Shown here: positions 11,724 through 19,966 of the stretch, one piece after another
Numbering within the stretch: position 1 is the stretch's first letter
Layout: every line of letters starts with the position of its first letter
Source: a bacterium
Lineage (GTDB): Bacteria; Pseudomonadota; Alphaproteobacteria; Micavibrionales; UBA2020
Assembly: GCA_029945425.1 (NCBI GenBank)
Contig: JAQSDV010000002.1
Coordinates: forward strand, 1 to 64,000
Length of the DNA stretch: 64,000 nucleotides
Direction of reading: 5' to 3'
The notes under the pieces: generated by a model
Seen by the model: the letters and a program-made list of their open reading frames with translations, nothing else
The model's database searches: none
Told to the model about the DNA's origin: nothing
Translations under genes and position numbers: made by a program

Positions 11724-11834
11724 GCGGCAGCCCCGGAGGTTTTTGAATGGACGCCCGATTGTATCGCGCCATTGCTTCCGACAAAACCCTGAAATGAATG
11801 GAAAAAAGGCCTCAACCGGACTTGAATCCAGTGC

Positions 11835-11863
11835 TTGACGGCATCATATAAAACACCTATAAA
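11835..11863 (+). promoter_or_regulatory. Sigma-70-type promoter of tRNA-fMet
   Basis: TTGACG, a 17-base spacer and TATAAA match the housekeeping consensus closely. The -10 ends 12 bases before the mature tRNA start, so transcription would begin just upstream of the tRNA 5' end. Confidence 0.8.
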
Positions 11864-11875
11864 GTGTCTTCTTGT

Positions 11876-11953
<78 letters not shown>

Positions 11954-11966
11954 CTTTCTAAACACC

Positions 11967-11997
11967 AAGCCCTTGTAAAACAAGGGCTTTTTCTTTG
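11967..11997 (+). terminator. Rho-independent terminator after tRNA-fMet
   Basis: The stem aagcccttg / caagggctt has loop taaaa and is followed by TTTTC. It sits 15 bases after the tRNA, on the island side of attL, so the island supplies the terminator now used by this tRNA. Confidence 0.88.
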
Positions 11998-12049
11998 CCC
12001 CGAAGTCAGGCTTTTTCCAATAATCTTCGTGTGATAGACTAAAAATAGC

Positions 12050-12077
12050 TAGCACGCAGTTAGCGCATTTAGCACGC
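12050..12077 (+). repeat. Phased TAGCRCGC direct repeats before the integrase
   Basis: tagcacgc (12050), tagcgcat (12061) and tagcacgc (12070) recur at steps of 11 and 9 bases, about one helical turn. They sit between attL and the integrase ribosome site. Integrase arm-type sites or an autoregulatory operator would look like this; function is inferred. Confidence 0.45.
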
Positions 12078-12089
12078 GGAGGTAAAAAC

Positions 12090-12755
12090 ATGGAATCGCA
12101 TGAAATCCTCAACGGCAAAGCCCGGCTCTTCCTCCGGCCTGAGGGCGGTCCTTGGCATTGCTCCGTCTATTGGCAGGGTAAGAACCACCGAAAGAGCACT
12201 GGAGAGAAGGACTTTGAACAAGCCAAGGTCTTTGCCGAAGGCTGGTATTGGCAGCTGACGGGCAAGACCAAGCCAAGTCCCAGAACGCCCCAAGCGTCAG
12301 TGAATGAAGCGGGTACCCACAAAATCCTTAACGGCAAGGTCCAGCTCTTCCGCAGGGCCGGAGACGGCCCTTGGCACTGCGCTGCGTCTTTCGGTAACAG
12401 TACCCAGGTTCGAAAGAGCACCAAGGAAACAAGCCTCGCTTTGGCCAAGCAGGTGGCCGAGGATTGGTATCTGGAAATGAAGGGCAAGGCCCGCGCAGGA
12501 CTGCTTGAACGGGAAAAGACATTTGCCGAAGCCTCCGAGAAATTCGCAGAGGAATATGAGGCGGTCACCAAGGGCCATCGCAGCCCAAAATGGGTGCAGG
12601 GCCACAAAGATCGCATCCGCCTCCACCTATTGCCCTATTTGGGCAATCGACCTTTGCCTGAAATATCCGCTGGAGTTGCGCAGGAATATCGCGCCCATCG
12701 TATGACCCAACCCTTAAACTGGGATGTCCGCTGCATGTCTGCGACAATAACTTGA
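12090..12755 (+). pseudogene. Truncated tyrosine-recombinase integrase with duplicated N-terminal domain
   Basis: GGAGG lies eight bases before the ATG. Two copies of an arm-binding-like domain follow each other: about residues 3-55 (EILNGKARLFLRPEGGPWHC ... KSTGEKDFEQAK) and 73-130 (KILNGKVQLFRRAGDGPWHC ... KSTKETSLALAK). Next comes the SAM-like core-binding domain (TFAEASEKFAEEYEAVTKGH, then LLPYLGNRPLPEIS). Homology stops near residue 207 (EYRAHRM) and the frame ends 14 codons later. The catalytic domain with its Arg, His, Arg and Tyr residues is absent. The product cannot catalyse recombination alone. A paralogue, also broken, lies at 33484-33790. Confidence 0.88.
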
Positions 12756-12796
12756 AACGCTTGCTGACCGCCTGCATAGATCAGTCCGTAGGTGTT

Positions 12797-12889
12797 CTAT
12801 AATGCGGGGCAAAGGCCGCCAAAGATAAAAAGAAGAGCCATTACAATTAGCATTTCGCGAAGGGTCATTTGCGGATGAAAATATTTCAT
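12797..12889 (-). CDS. Possible 30-residue membrane peptide
   Basis: A short frame whose product begins MKYFHPQMTLREML and continues into one hydrophobic helix (IVMALLFIFGGLCPAL). Its ribosome site is weak. It lies in the otherwise empty 300-bp stretch between the truncated integrase and the DUF305 gene. It could be a real small protein or chance. Confidence 0.3.
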   Translation of the reverse strand: MKYFHPQMTLREMLIVMALLFIFGGLCPAL

Positions 12890-12910
12890 GCCTGAAATGA
12901 ACCACTCCCT

Positions 12911-12937
12911 CTCACTTTCGTCAATAATCAAAGTGAG
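12911..12937. promoter_or_regulatory. Inverted repeat upstream of the DUF305 gene
   Basis: ctcacttt and aaagtgag form 8-bp perfect arms around 11 bases. There is no T-run, so it is more like an operator than a terminator. It lies about 120 bp before the DUF305 start. Confidence 0.35.
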
Positions 12938-13055
12938 CGCAGGAAAATTAAGGGTAAGCCTTATGATGTCTATTTTTTATTATCGAACCTTTATCTGGTT
13001 CAGATGTTCGTTACCTTAGTCTGTTCTTCAAAAACCCAACCCAAAGGATAAACCC

Positions 13056-13376
13056 ATGACCAGAATTCCCGTTGCCGCTCTCGCAGTCAGTTTTCTTCTT
13101 CTGTCAGGCATTTCCCATGCCCACGATGTCAAATCTGCTGACATGGACATGAAGCCCACCGAAATGAAAGAATGTATGGCCATGACCTACACGGGGGACG
13201 TGGACAGGGATTTCATCAAGAACATGATCCCGCACCACGAAATGGCGATTGACATGGCGCGGAAAGAGATCAAAAAAGGCAAAGACGGCCACGTACTGAA
13301 GATGGCCGAGAAAATTATTGAAGATCAAACGAAGGAAATTGAAGTCATGAAGGCATGGCTCAAAGAAAGCAAATAA
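13056..13376 (+). CDS. Periplasmic DUF305-family protein (metal-associated)
   Basis: A 106-residue protein with a clear signal peptide (about 1-22, ending ISHA-HD). A single DUF305 domain follows, carrying the core motif NMIPHHEMAIDMA and a C-terminal charged helix. Met and His are abundant (DMDMKPTEMKECMAM). Such proteins occur mainly in copper/silver resistance loci. Its neighbours, a DUF326 remnant and cusBA remnants, support a copper or silver context. The binding role is inferred. Confidence 0.85.
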   Translation: MTRIPVAALAVSFLLLSGISHAHDVKSADMDMKPTEMKECMAMTYTGDVDRDFIKNMIPHHEMAIDMARKEIKKGKDGHVLKMAEKIIEDQTKEIEVMKAWLKESK

Positions 13377-13400
13377 GCTTCCCAACCCCTAGTAAAGAAA

Positions 13401-13610
13401 GTGAATATCATCCAGAATACAGCCCATAATCAAAAATGTATCGAGACTTGCCAAAGCTGTCGTGACGAGTGTGAAGCATCATTGTTCAATCATTGCCTTG
13501 AAACCGCGGCAAGCATATTGAGCCACAGCACGTCCGCTTGACGGCCGACTGTATTGAAGCTTGCCAGATGGCGGCTAGCGCTATGCGGCGGGGATCTGAC
13601 AATGCCCCGG
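13401..13610 (+). pseudogene. Frameshifted DUF326 four-helix copper-binding protein
   Basis: From a GTG at 13401 the frame reads NQKCIETCQSCRDECEASLFNHCLET. The match then jumps to another frame near 13507 and continues GKHIEPQHVRL.ADCIEACQMAASAMRRGS. Together these follow the spaced-Cys pattern of DUF326 (Csp-like cytosolic copper storage) proteins, which need their frame intact. The C-terminal third is missing or unrecognisable. Two broken frames make this a decayed gene. Confidence 0.75.
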
Positions 13611-13784
13611 CGATATGCCTTAAGCGCCTACGATACTTTCGGCAACGCCGCCAGCACTCAGGCCCTGAAGGTCATTATCAATACCTAGAAAAACCCCTGC
13701 CCTTCGGACACCCGACGCTCAAGCATCAGGAGCTTTTGCGAAGAGCCCGCATCCGCAAAACTGGATTGAACCAAGGCAAAAGCA

Positions 13785-14462
13785 ATGTCCCTAGATACTA
13801 CCGTCGCGAACCCTTTTTATCAGTTGCTGGTCTCCCTGGTTCTGGGACTGATTGTCGGGCTCCAGCGGGAATGGGCAGATTCGCCGCTGGGCGGCATACG
13901 CACCTTTTCTCTCATCGCCCTCTTAGGCACTACCTGCGCGTTGTTGGCTGAACGTCACGGCGGCTGGATCATTGCCGTCGGTTTTGCAGGCACGATTGCA
14001 GCAATGGTAGTGGGAGACATTGCCAAGATGCAGAAGATTGACCCGCAGAAACATTCCGGTCTTGTGACGGAATTTGCCATGCTCCTCATGTTTGCCATTG
14101 GCGTGCTAGTACACCACGACCCGCTTTGGCTGGCGGCGGCGCTGGCGGGCGGGCTTGCAGTCATCTTACAGGCTAAACCGGAGTTGCATGGGTTCGTCGC
14201 CCGCTTCAGCACCAAAGAGATCAGGGCCATAATGCAGTTCTTGCTGATTTCGCTAGTAATCCTTCCTATTGTTCCGAATCGAACCTTCGGCCCGCTGGAT
14301 GTTTTCAACCCGCACGAGGCCTGGCTGATGGTTGTCCTTATCGTGGCAATCAGCCTTGCGGGCTATATCAGTTACAAGTTTTTTGGCGAAAAGGCCGGGG
14401 TGCTGTTGGGTGGCATCCTGGGCGGTGTGATATCCAGCACGGCGACGACGCTGTCCCGCCCA
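13785..14462 (+). pseudogene. Truncated MgtC/DUF4010-family membrane protein
   Basis: Residues 1 to about 225 form six or seven membrane helices. They include the MgtC/SapB-type opening (LVSLVLGLIVGLQREW, then GIRTFSLIALLG) and the DUF4010 part up to GGVISSTATTLS. At about 14460 the sequence switches directly into antisense cusA, and the frame runs on to 14693 as meaningless sequence. The last helices of DUF4010 are lost. The original function was probably ion transport or homeostasis. Confidence 0.8.
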
Positions 14463-14654
14463 TTCGGTGCGAATAATCACCTGCGTATCTGTCAGGTCTG
14501 GGATAGCATCGAGGGGGGTTCTATCGACAGCGATAATACCTGCAACGAGCAGCGCAGCAGCGCCCAAAAGGACAAAAAATCGGTTCGCCGCCGACCAGTC
14601 GATGATTTTGGCGATGAACGAACGGGAAGGGTCAGGAATGCCATTATTTTCCAT
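14455..14654 (-). pseudogene. N-terminal remnant of a CusA/CzcA RND efflux pump
   Basis: The first 65 or so codons of a heavy-metal RND permease: an N-terminal tail, then FIAKIIDWSAANRFFVLLGAAALL and the periplasmic entry TPLDAIPDLTDTQVIIRTEW.GQ. Homology ends at the junction with the DUF4010 gene. A full CusA has about 1,040 residues, so over 90% is gone. It overlaps the upstream cusB remnant by about 11 bp, the normal cusB-cusA order. Confidence 0.85.
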
Positions 14655-15136
14655 GGCTCTGCTCCGTATCCATATCTTTCATATTCATGTTAGCCATACC
14701 GCCGCGCAAGTTGCTTTCGGCGTCAAGCATGAACTGGCCGGAAGTTACAACAAACTGGCCTTCCGAAAGGCCGGAAGTGATTTCTGTAAGCCCGTCTGAG
14801 GTAATGCCCGTCTTGACCATGACAGGACGATAAGCACCACCGCCTGCATCCTCTATCGTATAAGCCCCCATGCCGCTGTACAAAACAGCTTCTTCCGGCA
14901 CGGCGAGGCGTGACTGAGCCTTGGATGTGAATACGACATCCAATGGAGCGCCAGTTTTAAGTTTACCCGTAGGATTATCTAGCACCAGTCGCGCCATTCC
15001 CTCCAGATTATCGGGGTCGGTAACGGGGTGTATGTAATCAATAACGGTGTCTATCTTTTCCCCTGTCTGCGCAACCGTAACTGTCGCAGGCGTACCAACG
15101 CTTATAAATTGCAGGTCTTTCAAGAGAATATCCAAG
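14644..15136 (-). pseudogene. C-terminal remnant of a CusB-type efflux adaptor
   Basis: The recognisable part begins at LKDLQFISVGTPATVTV and runs through DYIHPVTDPDN, LKTGAPLDVVF and AVLYSGMGAYTI to a Met-rich end (MANMNMKDMD). This is the beta-barrel and membrane-proximal part of an RND membrane-fusion protein. The N-terminal half, with its signal peptide and hairpin, is missing. The open frame to 15174 has no match before about 15136. Confidence 0.8.
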
Positions 15137-15311
15137 GCGTCAAGCCGATGAAACCACGCCGGTTGAGCAGGCATATAGCAAACTCCTGTTCTAGGTCTAC
15201 GTTCGGGAGCGATCCCGCATTATGCTATTTTCTGATGACTGGTAAAAAAAGTCGGGCTAGAATCTTGTTATGATAAAGGATGTTATCATTCATAACACGG
15301 AGGCGCACCAC

Positions 15312-15476
15312 ATGGCGCAAGAGCTGGTCATAATCGGCGGCAGCGGAATCAAGTCACGCGGGGCAATTCCTCTCCCTGCCCTGTTCGCCCCCGACGCGGC
15401 GACCGCCAGCGTACTTGTCAGGGTGTTTTCTCCTTCATCTGCTGCCCGAGCACCGATTCAAGGGCCGGAATGTTAA
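15312..15476 (+). CDS. Short frame resembling the N-terminus of a site-specific recombinase (fragment)
   Basis: It has a strong ribosome site (ACGGAGG, seven bases before ATG) but only 54 codons. The first 33 residues (MAQELVIIGG... then IPLPALFAPDAATAS) resemble the leader of XerC-like recombinases found on alphaproteobacterial elements. After VLVRVFSP the resemblance ends. It is probably the promoter and start of a deleted recombinase gene. The rest of the 423-bp gap from 15175 to 15597 holds no other gene I can support. Confidence 0.4.
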   Translation: MAQELVIIGGSGIKSRGAIPLPALFAPDAATASVLVRVFSPSSAARAPIQGPEC

Positions 15477-15597
15477 GGGCGCGCGGGCGTCCATCGCACG
15501 CCCTTGGACTCAAACCCAAGACCCCACCGAGCAGTAGCTTATCGCGGGGGAAAAGGATATTGACAATGGTGTCCACTTTAATGGATTCTCGACTGAA

Positions 15598-16716
15598 ATG
15601 AAAAAGACAGTCGCTCTACGACAATGTGGCCTATTCGTTCTCGCAGCCCTGCTCTTGGCGGCCTGTTCGAGTCCTGACCGCGCCACCCAAGGCCCAATGA
15701 CCAGCAATCGCAGCCAATCTACACCTGCGGCTGCGGCCCCCACGTCGGAGACGGGCTTCGTCTATACCGCGAACGAGCGCGGCAACTCGATCAGTGTGAT
15801 TGATCTCAGCACGGGGCTGGTAAAAGATATCGCCACCCGCATCGCGCCGCACAATGTCCAGGTCTCGCGCGATGGACGCCTCTTGCTCGCTGTCGGCCCG
15901 GTCGCTGCCATGACAGGGAATCAATCACAAATGAAGATGGACAATAGCGGCAAGATGGAGCGTGGAAGACTTCTGATTTTCAATGCCGAGACGATTGCCG
16001 ATGGGGGCGCGGCAGATATTGAGATCGGCCGTCATCCTGCGCATGTCATTATGGATGCGCAAGGCAAGCTGGCTTACGCAACGAACTCTGAGGATGACAA
16101 TATACTTGTCATTGACGTAGAGCGGAAAACTGTTGTCGGTAAAATCGAAACCGGAAAATTCCCGCACGGCCTCCGCATGAGTCCTGACGGGCGCGAAATC
16201 TACGTCGCCAACGTCAACGACAACAGCGTCTCGGTAATCGACATCACCCGATCCAAAGGGGTGGCACGCATACCCGTCGGCAGGGCGCCCGTACAGGTCG
16301 GGTTCACGCCGGACGGGCGTCACGCCTATGTCTCATTGAGGGATGAGAACAGCGTCGCCGTGATTGACACGGCGCAGCGTAAGAAGACTGCTACCGTCGC
16401 GGTCGGACGCAATCCGATCCAGGTCTTCGTTACACCGGACGGACGTTTTGTCTATGTCGCAAACCAAGGAACGGAAACGAATCCAGACAATACCGTGTCG
16501 GTGATTGACACGGCCAGGAACAGCGTGGTGGCGACCATTATGACCGGAAAAGGCGCGCATGGAGTCGTGGTCAGCGATGACGGAAAACGCGTCTTGATCG
16601 CCAACATCGTGGATGATACCGTGTCGGTGATCGACACCGCGACGCAAAAAGTAACCAGAAACATCAAGGTTGGCAAAGGACCTAACGGAATCACATTCAG
16701 CAGCGCGAATCGTTGA
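15598..16716 (+). CDS. YVTN-type beta-propeller lipoprotein
   Basis: A 372-residue exported protein. Residues 1-22 form a lipoprotein signal with lipobox LLAAC. A low-complexity linker follows. After it come about seven blades built on the repeat (VYVAN...NSVSVIDI...V...IPVGR.P..V.F.PDGR), as in YVTN and cytochrome-d1-like propellers. A Met-rich insert (QSQMKMDNSGKMERG) sits in blade 2. The role is unknown; such propellers often accompany metal, quinoprotein or NO-handling genes. The ATG overlaps the end of a tiny upstream frame. Confidence 0.85.
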   Translation: MKKTVALRQCGLFVLAALLLAACSSPDRATQGPMTSNRSQSTPAAAAPTSETGFVYTANERGNSISVIDLSTGLVKDIATRIAPHNVQVSRDGRLLLAVGPVAAMTGNQSQMKMDNSGKMERGRLLIFNAETIADGGAADIEIGRHPAHVIMDAQGKLAYATNSEDDNILVIDVERKTVVGKIETGKFPHGLRMSPDGREIYVANVNDNSVSVIDITRSKGVARIPVGRAPVQVGFTPDGRHAYVSLRDENSVAVIDTAQRKKTATVAVGRNPIQVFVTPDGRFVYVANQGTETNPDNTVSVIDTARNSVVATIMTGKGAHGVVVSDDGKRVLIANIVDDTVSVIDTATQKVTRNIKVGKGPNGITFSSANR

Positions 16717-16818
16717 AGCAGACAGCGCACTTCGAGCGTGAGACAAGATCAACGGCCTGCTAGATTGCCTTGAGCGATGGCGCCGCCGTCATGCGAATGG
16801 TGGCGGGTGCAACGCTTG

Positions 16819-17289
16819 TTACGCCGCCGCCGGAAGGCGGGCGTAGTCGCGAAGAAGTGACTCTTTATACTCCGCGCTCTCCAATTCATGCGCAGTGTCC
16901 TCCAACAGGGCGAAAAGAGCATCCCGTTCATTGATCACTCCCAGCGGTTTGGAATCTTCGTCGACGATGGGAACGTGGAGAAATCCATGTTTTCTCATGT
17001 TCGACAACACTTCTTCTAGCGTGTCGCCTGGACGACAATACGTAACATCCTTTGTCATCACCTCTGCAACGGTGGCAGTGCAAACGTTGCCGTGACAAGC
17101 GCTAATCTGGCGAACGATATCCGTTTTGGTAACGACCCCCACCATTGTGCCGCAGTTATTGCAAACAACGGCAAGATTAATGTGTCCGTCACAATGTAGA
17201 AGTCCGGCAACGCTCGTGAGAGGCGCATCTTCTGAAATTTTCACGAGCCGTCTTTGCGCTATGGGCAGAATTCGTACAACTAATATCAT
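16819..17289 (-). CDS. Two-CBS-domain protein
   Basis: A 156-residue soluble protein of two tandem CBS domains (about 15-65 and 82-140; VGVVTKTDIVRQI and LGVINERDALFALL mark them). CBS pairs bind adenine nucleotides and act as energy sensors. AAGGGA precedes the ATG. It follows sdhD on the same strand with a 30-bp gap and is probably the last gene of the sdhBCD operon. The first domain contains three Cys (CDGHINLAVVCNNCG), unusual for CBS and perhaps metal- or redox-related. Confidence 0.85.
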   Translation of the reverse strand: MILVVRILPIAQRRLVKISEDAPLTSVAGLLHCDGHINLAVVCNNCGTMVGVVTKTDIVRQISACHGNVCTATVAEVMTKDVTYCRPGDTLEEVLSNMRKHGFLHVPIVDEDSKPLGVINERDALFALLEDTAHELESAEYKESLLRDYARLPAAA

Positions 17290-17319
17290 ATTTCCCTTAA
17301 ATTTTATTGATCGCTTGTA

Positions 17320-17715
17320 TTATAACCTTCCGTCGAAGCCAACGCTTAGGGAAGCGATAATCCCCGCAACGGCAAGCGTAAAGCATCCGAAATAGATTAG
17401 GACTATGGCTGCCAATTTAACGCCGTTCGTGTGAACGTAATCTTCAACCACCACCCGAAGACCGAGAGCCATGTGATAGAATAGGGCGACCAGCAGCAGC
17501 ACCATCAGAACGACCGTGAATGGCGCGCGCAACCATAGGATGAAAGCGTTGTAATCGTCTCCGGCACGCGCGATCAACGAGGCGGTGAACCACAATGTCA
17601 ACGGCACCAGCGCGACTGCCGTTAAGCGTTGTATCCACCAATGCCCAACACCCTCCCGAGCGGAACCGAGCCCCTGCGTATGGTCGAATGGCGATCGCCT
17701 CTGTTTTTTTGCCAT
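17320..17715 (-). CDS. sdhD: Succinate dehydrogenase membrane anchor subunit SdhD
   Basis: A 131-residue protein with three membrane helices. The haem-b-ligand region ALFYHMALGLRVVVEDYVH is intact and the N-terminus (GLGSAREGVGHWWIQRLTA) is typical of alphaproteobacterial SdhD. It starts 5 bp after sdhC ends. With SdhC it would bind haem and ubiquinone and anchor SdhAB to the inner membrane. Confidence 0.9.
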   Translation of the reverse strand: MAKKQRRSPFDHTQGLGSAREGVGHWWIQRLTAVALVPLTLWFTASLIARAGDDYNAFILWLRAPFTVVLMVLLLVALFYHMALGLRVVVEDYVHTNGVKLAAIVLIYFGCFTLAVAGIIASLSVGFDGRL

Positions 17716-17720
17716 TGGGT

Positions 17721-18110
17721 CTATCCTCCCAAACCTAAGCTGATGATCCAGGCAGTCGCGGTCAGGCCGATACTGATGGCGACCACGATCCAGCCGGAGG
17801 TGTAGATCGTCTGAAGTTCAAAGCCATAACCTGCGTCCCAAAATAGATGTCGAATGCCGTTGCAGATGTGGAAAAAGAAAGAGAACGTCCATCCCAGCAG
17901 AAGGACGAGGCCAAGCCATGAAGCAAGAAAGCCGTGGAGGGCGGAATAGGCTGCTGGCCCGGCCGCGGCCGTAATCAACCACCAAACCAGCAGCGGCGCG
18001 CCGATGCTGAGCGTGATGCCCGTCAAGCGATGAGTGATCGACAGCACCGAGGTGAGCTGAGGCCTATAAATCTGAATGTCGGGTGAGAGCGGTCGATCAT
18101 CGCGGGTCAT
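17721..18110 (-). CDS. sdhC: Succinate dehydrogenase cytochrome b556 subunit SdhC
   Basis: A 129-residue, three-helix protein. RPLSPDIQIYRPQLTSVLSI and HRLTGITLSIG are the SdhC signatures, and FHICNGIRHLFWD holds the haem ligand His. The start at 18110 is set by GGAGGAG nine bases upstream, inside the end of sdhB. Gene order here is sdhB-sdhC-sdhD, not the usual C-D-A-B. Confidence 0.92.
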   Translation of the reverse strand: MTRDDRPLSPDIQIYRPQLTSVLSITHRLTGITLSIGAPLLVWWLITAAAGPAAYSALHGFLASWLGLVLLLGWTFSFFFHICNGIRHLFWDAGYGFELQTIYTSGWIVVAISIGLTATAWIISLGLGG

Positions 18111-18115
18111 CGGGT

Positions 18116-18970
18116 TCAACTCCTCCGCCCAACGATCATTTTCTTGATCGAGGCAATCGCCTTGCCGGGGTTCAGACCCTTCGGACAGGTGCGGGTACAA
18201 TTAAGGATCGTGTGGCAGCGATAGAGCCGAAACGGGTCCTCCAGATTGTCGAGACGTTCGCCGGTTGCTTCGTCCCGGCTGTCGGCGAGCCAGCGGTAGG
18301 CTTGCAGGAGTACAGCCGGGCCGAGAAAGCGATTACCGTTCCACCAATGACTGGGGCATCCTGCCGTGCAGCAGAAGCAGAGGATGCACGCGGCGGGACC
18401 TTTGCCGCCCGCACCGTTTAGTGCGTCGGCTTCTTCAGGGGTTTGCAGGCGCTCGCGTTCAGGCACGGTCGATTCCGTTTTTAGCCAAGGCTCGATGAGC
18501 GCGTACTGCGCATAGAGATGTGTCAGATCAGGCACCAGATCCTTGATGACGGGCAAATGGTTGAGCGGATAGATAGTCACAGGCTCTGCTGTGTCCGCAA
18601 TAAACCTCGTACACGCCAGCCAATTCGTGCCATCGATATTCATCGAACATGAGCCGCAGACTCCTTCGCGGCAGGAGCGTCGGAAGGTTAGCGTGGAATC
18701 GATCTCGTTCTTGATCTTGATGAGCGCGTCGAGAACCATCGGTCCACAGGTATCGATATCAACCTCGTATGTATCGATTCGAGGATTGCTTCCTGACTCC
18801 GGGTCATAACGATAAACCTCCAACTTCTTGACGCGTGCCGTACCCGCGAGAGCCGGCCAGATTTTTCCACGTTCGATGCGTGACGATGGCGAAACGCCGA
18901 AGTTTTTCGGCACTGGAAACCGCTTTAGCAAAGTGACGGTGGGCACTTGATCAGAGGATTTAATGATCAT
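18116..18970 (-). CDS. sdhB: Succinate dehydrogenase iron-sulfur subunit SdhB
   Basis: A 284-residue protein. The [2Fe-2S] site is CREGVCGSC (near 102) with a later Cys, and the [4Fe-4S]/[3Fe-4S] motifs are [12 protein letters not shown] and [17 protein letters not shown]. The first 35 residues extend beyond most alphaproteobacterial SdhB. The ATG at 18970 is chosen because AGAGG precedes it; a TTG at 18994 lies upstream. SdhA, the flavin subunit it needs, is not in the island, so it must pair with a host SdhA or be inactive. Confidence 0.92.
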   Translation of the reverse strand: MIIKSSDQVPTVTLLKRFPVPKNFGVSPSSRIERGKIWPALAGTARVKKLEVYRYDPESGSNPRIDTYEVDIDTCGPMVLDALIKIKNEIDSTLTFRRSCREGVCGSCSMNIDGTNWLACTRFIADTAEPVTIYPLNHLPVIKDLVPDLTHLYAQYALIEPWLKTESTVPERERLQTPEEADALNGAGGKGPAACILCFCCTAGCPSHWWNGNRFLGPAVLLQAYRWLADSRDEATGERLDNLEDPFRLYRCHTILNCTRTCPKGLNPGKAIASIKKMIVGRRS

Positions 18971-19041
18971 CTTTTTCTGCCTCTTTGATTCCAATCAGCC
19001 ACTAGAAGTGGTGTCATGTATTCCTCCAATTAACAGCCCGT

Positions 19042-19266
19042 TCAATATATTGCGAATTCCTCGAAGCGAATGCGGATCAAAAATGTATAATTGATCCACA
19101 GGCCGCGCAAAACTGCTTTCGTAGCGTCGGTCTTCTCTGCATTTGCGAAAATTCCTGTCTGCACAAGTCTTGTTCTAATGTTGCCAGAGCGGGCAGAAGC
19201 CGGGAGCGGTGCCATGGGTAAAAGTAATGCTGCGGTAGCAATAAGCGGCAGAAGTCCTTTTTTCAT
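19042..19266 (-). CDS. Small exported protein, possibly truncated
   Basis: A 74-residue frame with a convincing signal peptide (MKKGLLPLIATAALLLPMAP, cleavage after ASA). The 49-residue mature part (SGNIRTRLVQTGIFANAEKT...) matches nothing I recognise and ends in aromatic-rich sequence, as if a longer protein had lost its frame. It lies upstream of sdhB on the same strand. Confidence 0.5.
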   Translation of the reverse strand: MKKGLLPLIATAALLLPMAPLPASARSGNIRTRLVQTGIFANAEKTDATKAVLRGLWINYTFLIRIRFEEFAIY

Positions 19267-19319
19267 ATCTATTTCTTTATTGCCAAAAACATTGAGCGCA
19301 AGGATCAGCTAACAATTGA

Positions 19320-19966
19320 GTGTAAAAATAAGTTCCGTCAAAAAAGATTAAAAAGTCTTACCTATTAAGCCATGTTCAAAAGCTTACTTGTACAGTGTAG
19401 TGTAAATCGTGGCGTGTAAGTAGATAACGGAGACAGTTTTAGCGGTAGATCGGCATCACTTAAGCTCTCCTACCATCTCATTGATTTGGTTGTAGCTGTT
19501 AATCTTTGTTTTTTTAAGAGTTGAAGATTCTGATTTTTGAGAAAGTGGGCTGAAATGCAGCTTTTGAAAGATGACATGCGCTTGTTAAACAATTGCTGCC
19601 CACGACACGAGACCGCCTTGTGACGATAAATGAGGATGCAATACTCACGTATACTGCCAAATTGTTGTGGCATACAAATAACGATACAAAGCAAGATTGG
19701 CGAGGGCACATCCATAGCACTTTTTCTCCCCATTTTTCTGAAAGACAAAGAAGCATTATAGGGGTAAAATTAATTGATGAAGGCGTAAAAATTGGCCGGG
19801 CCCATCCTTATAATGCTGCCGGAAATGCTCATGTGTGGGCATCCTGGCATCTAGAAGCCTTGATGGTTCTCCTTACAATATCGGTCATTTGTGGATCGCA
19901 ACGTTCCGCATATTCGGGATCATATGGTTCGATGCTGGTGACACGCAATCCCGTCCGGTCATCGCC
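19320..19966. other. No recognisable gene
   Basis: AT-rich sequence in the first part. A plus-strand frame at 19593-19970 (containing HIHSTFSPHFSE and HPYNAAGNAHVWASWHLEAL) has no recognisable domain or ribosome site. It overlaps the region just before the DUF488 start and may be debris of an older gene. Confidence 0.4.
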
